Source: Candidatus Chloroploca mongolica (GTDB lineage Bacteria; Chloroflexota; Chloroflexia; Chloroflexales; Chloroflexaceae). From it: 64,000 bases of DNA. The notes under the pieces are model-generated. The model did no database searches. It was not told where the DNA came from and was given only the letters and a program-made list of their open reading frames with translations. The stretch covers positions 45,889 to 109,888 of the forward strand of contig NZ_SIJK02000019.1 in the NCBI RefSeq assembly GCF_004762035.2, read 5' to 3'. How positions within the stretch are numbered: the first letter of the stretch is position 1; each line of letters starts with the position of its first letter. A program made the position numbers and the translations under genes. Of the stretch, positions 37,671 through 44,380 are shown piece after piece.

Positions 37671-38482
37671 ACACACGGGCCATTTTCGCCATCGCCCGCA
37701 AAGACTTGAAAGTTGCCATCCAAAACAAGGGCGTGGTCTTGCCGATCATTATTCTGCCTCTCGTTTTGTTCGTGATCCTGCCCTGGATCATGGTCTATGC
37801 TTCGTCGTTTACCGAAACGACCGGTGCCTCCAACGACATAGGTGAATTGCTGGCGCGTATGCCCGCAGGTCTGCTTCATGAATTGAGCGGGTTTACACCC
37901 AATCAACAATTGATCGTTTTTAGCCTGGTCTATATGCTGGCACCCATGTTCCTGATTATGCCGTTGATGGTTTCATCCGTGCTGGCGGCGGATAGCTTTG
38001 CCGGGGAGAAGGAACGCAAAACACTCGAAGCCTTGCTCTATACGCCAATCACTGATCGGGAACTGTTCGCCGCCAAACTGTTAGGCTCATGGACTACGGC
38101 GCTTGCCGTCACGGTGTTGAGTTTCATCGTCTATGCGGTGATGGTAAACGCCGCTGGCTGGCAAAGCATCGGGCGCATCTTCTTCCCGAATTGGATGTGG
38201 ATCGCGCTGGTGGTGTGGGTCACACCTGCGGTTGCGGGGTTGGGACTTGTGGTGATGGTCTTTGCTTCTGCCCGTGCGCAAGGATTTCAGGATGCCTACC
38301 AAACGGGTGGGTTGGTGGTTTTGCCAGTGATCGCTCTCATGATTGGGCAGGTTTCCGGTGTGATGTACTTCAGCCTCAGCGTTGTCATGATCGTGGGGTT
38401 GGCGATCTGGTTGATCGATGCGGTTCTGCTTTGGTTTGCCAGTAAAAGTTTCCGCCGCAGCCAATTGATGACAAAGTTCTGA
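37667..38482 (+). CDS. ABC-2 type exporter, permease subunit
   Basis: A 271-residue membrane protein with six predicted helices. An N-terminal RKDLKVAIQNKGVVLPIIIL amphipathic start is typical of ABC-2 permeases, and FAGEKERKTLEALLYTPITDRELFAAK is the conserved cytoplasmic loop of the family. Translationally coupled to the ATPase gene, it forms the membrane part of the exporter. Confidence 0.92.
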   Translation: MNTRAIFAIARKDLKVAIQNKGVVLPIIILPLVLFVILPWIMVYASSFTETTGASNDIGELLARMPAGLLHELSGFTPNQQLIVFSLVYMLAPMFLIMPLMVSSVLAADSFAGEKERKTLEALLYTPITDRELFAAKLLGSWTTALAVTVLSFIVYAVMVNAAGWQSIGRIFFPNWMWIALVVWVTPAVAGLGLVVMVFASARAQGFQDAYQTGGLVVLPVIALMIGQVSGVMYFSLSVVMIVGLAIWLIDAVLLWFASKSFRRSQLMTKF

Positions 38483-38486
38483 ATTG

Positions 38487-38624
38487 ATCTTCGGCAGTGT
38501 CGTGTGCGCCCACTTCGACACCAAAATCAATACCCCCGGCGCCAGCGATAACGGCGGGGGCGCGGCGGCTCTGCTCGCGCTGGCCGAACGGCTCTCGAAA
38601 TGGGAGGCAGGTGTCGACAGTGAA
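38487..38624 (+). pseudogene. Fragment of an M28 zinc aminopeptidase
   Basis: The frame reads VVCAHFDTK, TPGASDNGGGAAALLALAERL, which is the metal-binding core of M28 peptidases (HxD and the bridging Asp). Both ends are missing; about 45 codons remain. The rest of the gap to 38761 has no recognisable gene. Confidence 0.7.
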
Positions 38625-38761
38625 CGAGCCATGACGGATTGCGTATGCCAGGCGTAACCCCAATACTTTTCAAAGAAGACCTCACAGGTCTGCTCGTCCG
38701 CATTGGGACGCCATCATCAAGACCGGTGAGGTCTCTTCTTGAATAAGAAATACGGTACGCG

Positions 38762-39472
38762 ATGCTTCAAAACCTCATGCATCCAGACACCGCTGCGCGC
38801 GACACGCTCCTCCAGTGGCTTGTCGCCCAGATCGTCCACATTCCGGCAGCAGGCGTCACGCGGGTTGCTCTTGATGGGGTCGATGGAGCCGGCAAGACGA
38901 TGTTCGCCGATGAGCTTGCGCCGCTGCTTGCGTCCGCTGGGCGACGCGTCATGCGGGCCTCAGTTGACTCGTTCCACCACCCCAGGATGGTGCGCTATCG
39001 GCTCGGGCACGCTTCACCCGAGGGCTTCTATCGCGATTCGTATGATTATGCGCAACTCCGCACCGTGCTGCTCGACCCGCTCAGTCCTGGCGGCCATGGC
39101 CGTTACCGTTCAGCCGTTTTCGACCATCGCGTAGACGCGCCGATCATCGTGGCAGAGGCCCAGGCCCTGCCCGGCGATATTCTCGTGTTCGACGGTATCT
39201 TCCTGCATCGCCCGGAACTCCGTGGTTACTGGGATTACTCGATCTTCTTGCATGTGAACGTAGAGGTCTCGGTGCAGCGTTGTGCCCAGCGAGATGGTGG
39301 ATCGCCGGATCCACACGCCCCAGAGAATCGTCGCTATGTCGAAGGACAGCAGATCTATCTGCGCGAAGCCACACCGCACCAGCACGCGAGTGTGGTCATC
39401 AACCACAACGATGTCGCACAACCATGGGTGATGTGCTGCCGACTTCAGGCGGCTGAGCCGGAAGCCGACTGA
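38762..39472 (+). CDS. Uridine-kinase-like P-loop kinase
   Basis: A 236-residue nucleoside/nucleotide kinase-like protein. Walker A is LDGVDGAGKT (about 41-48), followed by VDSFHHPRMVRY, the phosphate-acceptor DSYDY region and VFDGIFLHRPELRGYWD. These are the uridine kinase/phosphoribulokinase family marks. The last dozen residues (CRLQAAEPEAD) and the stop codon are encoded by a REP-like palindrome, so the natural C-terminus has been replaced. A start at the Met six codons later (MHPDTAARD) is possible. Confidence 0.82.
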   Translation: MLQNLMHPDTAARDTLLQWLVAQIVHIPAAGVTRVALDGVDGAGKTMFADELAPLLASAGRRVMRASVDSFHHPRMVRYRLGHASPEGFYRDSYDYAQLRTVLLDPLSPGGHGRYRSAVFDHRVDAPIIVAEAQALPGDILVFDGIFLHRPELRGYWDYSIFLHVNVEVSVQRCAQRDGGSPDPHAPENRRYVEGQQIYLREATPHQHASVVINHNDVAQPWVMCCRLQAAEPEAD

Positions 39473-39485
39473 AGTCGGCACTACC
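39432..39485. repeat. REP-like palindrome, copy 2, overlapping a gene end
   Basis: GTGCTGCCGACTTCAGGCGGCT and the near-complementary AGCCGACTGAAGTCGGCACTAC flank a short loop. It is the same family as 4914-4965. The element supplies the final codons and the TGA of the kinase-like gene. Confidence 0.8.
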
Positions 39486-39627
39486 ATAGACCCGATGGAC
39501 GATTGCATATTCATGCGCAGCGCACGCCAGGCGTGCGACGCTTGCCGACAGAGGATCTGCTTGGCGATCTTCTCTGCAATACTTCGAGCCCGCATGCTTT
39601 CGGCGTGATTCGCCATCACTGATTGCA

Positions 39628-39678
39628 GGGCTACGCTGAAAATGGGGGAACCAAGTTCCCCCATTTTCAGCGTAGCCC
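39628..39678. repeat. Perfect 24-bp inverted repeat
   Basis: Two exact complementary 24-base arms (first begins GGGCTACGCTGAAAATGGGG) enclose a 3-base CAA loop. There is no T-run, and no second copy is seen in this window. It may be a terminator for the kinase-like gene or a small mobile palindrome. The gap 39486-39736 otherwise shows no gene. Confidence 0.7.
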
Positions 39679-39736
39679 TAGACTGATTGCTGCTCGGGAT
39701 GGAAAAAGTTGAGTAAATCGGGTAGTATATTACATC

Positions 39737-39898
39737 GTGCGTATCTATACCTATGTGCGCGCAAAAGCCTGGGATGCTGGACAGCCAAGTATGAGCGCAG
39801 AGGATCTGCGCTGTGCCTTTGCCAAGCGCATGCGTGACGTGTTCGGCAGTATGGATATGGGTCGGCTGGTGCTTGATGCCGAGCCGGTGAAGGAGTAG
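39737..39898 (+). CDS. Short hypothetical ORF before a VapB-like antitoxin gene
   Basis: I do not recognise it. A GTG start at 39737 gives 53 residues, rich in Ala, Arg and Met, with no membrane or known motif. The stop lies 3 bp before the antitoxin-like ATG, and the AAGGAG inside its end is the ribosome site of that gene. It may be the tail of a lost gene. Confidence 0.35.
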   Translation: MRIYTYVRAKAWDAGQPSMSAEDLRCAFAKRMRDVFGSMDMGRLVLDAEPVKE

Positions 39899-39901
39899 GC
39901 G

Positions 39902-40141
39902 ATGCAACAGGCAATACGGGCAACAACCATTGTTCGCCCAGATGGCACGCTCGCGCTCAGCGCGCCGCAGCTTGTGCCAGGTGAAGTGGTCGAGGTGATC
40001 ATTCTCTTCCCTGAACACCCGGATAGCCTGCGTCGCTCTGCGGTCGATATTCTGCGTGATGCACCCGGCCAGCGCGCCTTTGCCACCGCCGAGGACGTGA
40101 CGACCTACCTGAGTGAGGAGCGTGACGCTTGGGAGCGCTGA
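39902..40141 (+). CDS. VapB-like antitoxin
   Basis: A 79-residue protein with an AbrB/VapB-style N-terminal strand pattern (TTIVRPDGTLALSAPQLVPGE.VEVIILFPE) and an acidic, flexible C-terminus (ILRDAPGQRAFATAEDVTTYLSEER) of the kind that covers a PIN toxin. It overlaps the broken vapC-like gene by 13 bp, the usual antitoxin-toxin arrangement. Since the toxin is dead, the antitoxin may be a relic or may act on other toxins. Confidence 0.65.
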   Translation: MQQAIRATTIVRPDGTLALSAPQLVPGEVVEVIILFPEHPDSLRRSAVDILRDAPGQRAFATAEDVTTYLSEERDAWER

Positions 40142-40302
40142 GCCTTCCCTCCGGCGGCCTGGTCTATCTGGATACCGACGCAGTGATTTACAGCGTCGTG
40201 ACGAATGACCCTGGCTACCGCCGGATTGCTGCGCTACCGTTGGTGATACTCAATGATCTCTTCGATGACGCAGCGACGCCAGCGCCTGAGAGGGGTGTGT
40301 GA
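40129..40302 (+). pseudogene. VapC-like PIN toxin with large internal deletion
   Basis: The 57-codon frame joins a PIN N-terminus (LVYLDTDAVIYSV, with the first metal-binding Asp) directly to a PIN C-terminus (VTNDPGYRRIAALPLVILNDL). The roughly 80 residues between, with the other acidic residues, are lost in frame. The product cannot be a working RNase. Confidence 0.75.
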
Positions 40303-40625
40303 TGGCGATGGCTGTGCTCAAGGAGCGGTTTGTGGAGCCGGAGCGCGCACCGGCGTTTGAGCTACGAGTGCTGCCGCGTGGCGCAGCGAGCGACAGCGGG
40401 CCGCGCTACCGCCTGGTGAAGAGGAAAGGTGACTTCCCGCTCGTGAAGAAGACAATGCTGCGCGGACGTACAGATCAATACCCTACGCTTCAATGGTTAC
40501 GCTTTCCTCGCGCCCCGTATCACGATCGCGGTACGAAAAGGCGGTCAGCGGGAATTCCTGGGGGCTTATCTTGTGAAGCTGGACGCGTACACGCAGCCGT
40601 AATTCAATCGCCATACGCAGCATAA
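40302..40625 (+). CDS. Hypothetical small ORF, probably truncated
   Basis: The ATG shares its A with the vapC-like stop. The first 55 codons (MAMAVLKERFVEPERAPAFE..., RLVKRKGDFPL) look like coding sequence in base use, but from about 40483 the frame runs antisense through the end of the brxL-like gene. I see no family match. Most likely a foreign 5' fragment that was joined to the brxL remnant. Confidence 0.25.
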   Translation: MAMAVLKERFVEPERAPAFELRVLPRGAASDSGPRYRLVKRKGDFPLVKKTMLRGRTDQYPTLQWLRFPRAPYHDRGTKRRSAGIPGGLSCEAGRVHAAVIQSPYAA

Positions 40626-41565
40626 GGCGCGCATCATCTTGTTCCATCTCTCCAGAGGGAAAGAGGAGCTTGGTTAAGCCTGAGAAGGTGCGATTGATGC
40701 TGCGTCGGTCACGGGCGCTCCATTGTCCTTCGGTTGCTTCAAACCAGCGCTCCCAGAGGGCGCCGTAGTGGCCGATCCGGCGCAGTTCACGATGAAACAG
40801 TTCACTGGTGTAGTCAAGAATAAAGCCAACATGGCGCGTGAAGAGTTCTGGGGTAAGTTTGGGAATTTCCCACCCAGGCAGATAGGCTGACCAGCGGTCA
40901 TGGAACGCGGTGTCATCGGCAATTCCTGCTGGCAATGGCTTAAAGAGGTGGTCGGCTTGCATGCTTCGGCGTGGGTCAAAGTTGATGTTTCCATTGAATA
41001 CAAAGCCGGCCTCGCCTGGAACGTTGATCGTGCCGCGATTGATCTGCCCGTTTTCCATGTAGCTTTTGTAGAGGTTTTTGTCCTGCTCAGCGTCAAAGGT
41101 GCTGCCGGCTACCTCATCAAAGCCGACGACATCGCGTTGTGTGACCAGGCCAAAGCGGGGCGGGTTCGTGTTGCTGACAAAGAGCTTCGGTACCGTTACT
41201 GCGCCACCGGCAAGTAGGGTGCCGTATGGGCTAAACTCGGTGAAGCTGAAGGATTTGCCCGTTTGGCGGGGGCCGAGTTCAATCATATGATAATTGCTTT
41301 CGACCAGCGGGATTAGCCTGATGAGATAGAGCAACTTTACCCGGTCGGTGAAAACCGGGTGGCTCGACTCGTAGCCCATCGTGCGAATCAGGACGTCAAT
41401 CCATTCCGTGCGGGTGAACTGCGCCCTTCCTGCCAGGTATTCCCTGAGATCGACGCGTCCTACCTGAACTGGTTCCAGGCGTTGGATGACAAAGGGGTAG
41501 ACGCGGTTGCCGATTTTGAAGCTGTCGTCGTAATCAACCCGGATGTTGCACCACGCTCCTGCCAT
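40483..41565 (-). pseudogene. brxL: Truncated BREX BrxL-like AAA ATPase without Lon protease domain
   Basis: The 360 codons match the central ATPase part of BrxL, the Lon-like protein of BREX phage defence. Recognisable parts are GRVDLREYLAGRAQFTRTEW, LIPLVESNYHMIELGPRQTGKS (Walker A), SPYGTLLAGG, VTVPKLFVSN, VVGFDEVAG (Walker B), YMENGQINRG, and FNGNINFD. Family-like residues (YERLL) continue upstream of the ATG to a stop near 41617, so the 5' part is lost. The C-terminal Lon protease domain is also missing. No other BREX gene (brxA, B, C, pglX, pglZ) is in the window. It could retain ATPase activity, but is most likely a relic. Confidence 0.75.
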
Positions 41566-41641
41566 TAACAGCCGTTCGTAGCGCGTGACAATATCTGACG
41601 CGAACTGTCACGTAGTCTGATGATCGCGTCATGATAGCGCG

Positions 41642-41886
41642 TCAGAACGGGCTAGCCTGGAACTCTGGTGGGAGATCGAGGGTGAAGTGTAGTTCACATA
41701 TTGTATCATCTGCTGTGGCACCGCCCAGCGTAATGCGCTGGCCTGGGCGCAAACCGGTTGTTTTTGACACACGCCCACCATGCGAAGCCGTTGCATCAAG
41801 CCAAGCGCTGCCGTCGCCTCGTGCTCGTGTACCGGCGGCCAAGGCTTCCCAGAGGGGTCGCGGGTGATATAGGCGGTGACGGGCAT
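41642..41886 (-). pseudogene. Small frameshifted ORF, weakly FHA-like
   Basis: ATG 41886 has AGAGG seven bases before it and begins MPVTAYITRDPSGKPW. A sensible continuation (EALAAGTRARGDGSAWLDAT, SHGGRVSKTTGLRPGQRITLGG) is in another frame and ends at 41642, so a frameshift near 41845 is likely. The second part has the cadence of an FHA-domain end. The assignment is tentative. Confidence 0.35.
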
Positions 41887-41898
41887 AGGAGTGCCTCT

Positions 41899-42588
41899 TC
41901 AGCTTTCTAGCCTCAAGTAAAAGATCGCAACCAACTCATACACAGTTGTCGATGGGTTAGGGAAGTTATCCCACTCCCGTTCAGGATGGCGCTCGTAACG
42001 CTGACGAGCACGTTCAATTGCAGCTAGGGTTAGCGGCTCTAACTGCTTAAAACAATCAGATGCTTCTTGATAATCATGAATATACCGGCGTAACGCCTGC
42101 TTAACTTCCTGCCCGTGGTGGAAAGGCATGCCTGTATCCTGGAAGTGCAACAGATACCAATACTCAAAGCAAGGATTCGAGATCGCTAGCTTGATCTGCT
42201 CACGTTCAGCCAACTGCACAGCACCACGAAAAGACATAGCCTCGTACTGACCTTCGCGATCAAAGACACACCAGGTCTGCTCAAACGGCGGATCGGCAGC
42301 TTCTCCACGGCGTACTGCATGATCATAGGCCGTCTTACGCTCATCACGCCATCGTTTAGCCTTACCAACGACTGTGTCCGGCTGTCCTGCACCGCCATAG
42401 ACCTCAATCGTCACGGTTGCCAGGCGAGCGCTTTTTCGCCAGGCATTGAAGTAGTAATCTTCAGTGACAGCCCCCTCGCAGACTATCAGCAACACCGGAC
42501 GTGGAATGCGCGTGGCATTACGTCGACCGAAGCTTGCATCGTTCCGTGCTCGATTGTTACGTTTCTGTCGCGACATCATCCACACCAT
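41899..42588 (-). CDS. rloB: RloB-family protein (AbiLii-like TOPRIM-type defence protein)
   Basis: A 229-residue protein with RloB marks: VLLIVCEGAVTEDYYFNAW at the N-terminus (the TOPRIM-like Glu), CVFDREGQYE (acidic cluster) and ISNPCFEYWYLLHF. RloB genes are found with the AAA15 ATPase RloA, often inside or beside type I restriction loci, and are homologous to the AbiL abortive-infection pair. A basic N-terminal tail (SRQKRNNRARN) could bind nucleic acid. It lies 37 bp after rloA on the same strand. Start at 42588; an ATG at 42576 is the alternative. Confidence 0.85.
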   Translation of the reverse strand: MVWMMSRQKRNNRARNDASFGRRNATRIPRPVLLIVCEGAVTEDYYFNAWRKSARLATVTIEVYGGAGQPDTVVGKAKRWRDERKTAYDHAVRRGEAADPPFEQTWCVFDREGQYEAMSFRGAVQLAEREQIKLAISNPCFEYWYLLHFQDTGMPFHHGQEVKQALRRYIHDYQEASDCFKQLEPLTLAAIERARQRYERHPEREWDNFPNPSTTVYELVAIFYLRLES

Positions 42589-42625
42589 TCATATGGCGGC
42601 TTGAATCGTCTGGTGTATGTACCTC

Positions 42626-44020
42626 TCACTGTTTGGCTTCGGAGGATTTCACCATTTGATCAAGAATCGGCACACCTCCATAACGACCCTGCAAATAACC
42701 ACGCATCAGCGACTCTTCCTTGCGGGGGCGGTAATCGGTGAGAGGCGTCAGACTGGTTGCGCCATCTATCTGTTTTTCGGTCAACCAGATCTGATCACGG
42801 CGAAAAAGTTGGGTGTCAAGCAGAGTCGCATCATGGGTGTTCATCACCAGTTGGGCGTTATGAGGGTTGGTGGTCGATGTATGGAACAGGCCGATGAGAT
42901 GGCGCACCAGAAGGGGATGCAGGCTGTCATCAAACTCATCGATACACAAGGTCGCGCCACGTGTCAAGGCATCCACCACCGGGCCAACGATCCCAAAAAA
43001 GCGGAGTGTGCCAAGCGACTCGTCATCGCGATCAAATTCGATAGACCCTTCAGGCAATTGCAACGCTCTGTGGCGCATACGAATGTCAACCCGACGAATG
43101 TCAAGCCCATCTATCGCGCTTAATAGCTGTTCAGGCACGCTTCCAAATAGGGGGTCTTCTTTGATCGGGATCTCCTGAACACGGAAATCCTCGATGCCAA
43201 AGTCGGCATGCGCGAGAAGATCGCGAATACGCGAACGCAACTCACTATTGTCCAGCGTTTGCCTAGCCGTTTCACCGGCCAGATCAGGGCGGCCCCACGG
43301 GTTGAGCACGCTCAACCCACGCGCAAACCAATCGAAGACATGGCGTAATTGCTGATTGCCGAAGGTGGCCCCGGTAGAGAGAAACGGTACGTCAATGCGC
43401 GATAGGTCAGTTAGACGCTGCTTTTCACCAGTCAGGCGCGGGCCAAAATACCAGGTGTAGAATTTAGCATCCCCTTGCCCAGTGTGCTCAACCGCGTTAT
43501 CAGCGAAGCCTGAAGCTTGCTCACGGATCATATCAACCTGAAGGCGATTCTTATCGACTCCAGTGTGCCATTGACGGTCAAACCAGACTTGGGGCTGGCC
43601 CTTTGGATATGCGATCAGCCATTCCTCATAGATAGCACGACGATCAAGCGTAATGCCATACTGGTAGCGTACGCCTTCGTGCAGCATATGCAGTTCAAAG
43701 CGGGTCGGTGCCGTGCTGCTTGCGACCTCAAGCGCAAATGGTTTCAGCAGCGGATGATCGATTAGACGAAGCCCTGGTGTCGGGGAGCTTTGAGCTGCAC
43801 GCAGGATCAGCAGTTGCAAAAAGCCCAGGGCCATGATCAGGTTGCTCTTGCCTGATGCGTTTGGGCCATAGACAACTGCACTGCGCAGGAGGCGGTGCTT
43901 AAATTTCGGGCTCGTGCCAACATTTTCGGCAAGCGATTTGTCAGCAGTGCTAGCCACGAGGCTGAAGCGCTGCTCATCACGAAATGAACGAAAGTTCTTT
44001 ACGTTGAACTCGATCATCAT
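42626..44020 (-). CDS. rloA: RloA-family AAA15 ATPase (AbiLi-like)
   Basis: From ATG 44020 the protein has 464 residues and the AAA15/OLD-like ABC ATPase pattern: FNVKNFRSFRDEQRFSL, Walker A VYGPNASGKSNL, Walker B TLCIDEFDDSLHP, and the H-loop LVMNTHDATLL. The middle region is helical. With RloB it forms the two-gene unit known from AbiL-type abortive infection, proposed to sense phage infection and damage the host. A frame from 44077 adds 19 residues and is less likely. The pair is transcribed away from the restriction operon. Confidence 0.88.
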   Translation of the reverse strand: MMIEFNVKNFRSFRDEQRFSLVASTADKSLAENVGTSPKFKHRLLRSAVVYGPNASGKSNLIMALGFLQLLILRAAQSSPTPGLRLIDHPLLKPFALEVASSTAPTRFELHMLHEGVRYQYGITLDRRAIYEEWLIAYPKGQPQVWFDRQWHTGVDKNRLQVDMIREQASGFADNAVEHTGQGDAKFYTWYFGPRLTGEKQRLTDLSRIDVPFLSTGATFGNQQLRHVFDWFARGLSVLNPWGRPDLAGETARQTLDNSELRSRIRDLLAHADFGIEDFRVQEIPIKEDPLFGSVPEQLLSAIDGLDIRRVDIRMRHRALQLPEGSIEFDRDDESLGTLRFFGIVGPVVDALTRGATLCIDEFDDSLHPLLVRHLIGLFHTSTTNPHNAQLVMNTHDATLLDTQLFRRDQIWLTEKQIDGATSLTPLTDYRPRKEESLMRGYLQGRYGGVPILDQMVKSSEAKQ

Positions 44021-44155
44021 GGCAGCATTCCCTTCAGCATTCAACGTATGGCGCAGCAGCCAGTGTTGTCCCATCATTTATCAGACATCGAGCACATTTC
44101 TCTGCTTATTTTACAAGAAATTCGCAAAAATGTCTATGATATCAATGCTTACCCC

Positions 44156-44284
44156 AGGGCTGTTGCAAAGTCCCAGGAGGGTTAGATAGCGTCCGCAGAT
44201 TACGCAGATTACGCAGATTACGCAGATGCGGAAGCTATAATCTGCGTAATCTGTGGACGATCGAAATGACTTTGCATCAGCCCT
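44156..44284. mobile_element. MITE-like element with 17-18 bp terminal inverted repeats, copy 1
   Basis: The ends AGGGCTGTTGCAAAGTC and GACTTTGCATCAGCCCT are inverted repeats with one mismatch. The inside holds AGATTACGC tandem units and their complement AATCTGCGTAATCTG. It is 129 bp, non-coding and related to 52593-52711. It lies between rloA and hsdR; the 96 bases from there to hsdR may hold the hsdR promoter (TAGTATATAGAC near 44330). Confidence 0.75.
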
Positions 44285-44380
44285 AGGGCTGAATGGCGAA
44301 GGCGGGCCGGGCGCGCCTAAAATGGTGTAGTATATAGACAGCACACGGCCAGAGGATCATCTATCTGTAGTCACTGAGCA

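Noticed and set aside
39110..40018. 302-codon open frame on the minus strand
   Set aside because: It crosses the uridine-kinase-like gene end, two palindromes and the small antitoxin operon, and has no domain pattern.
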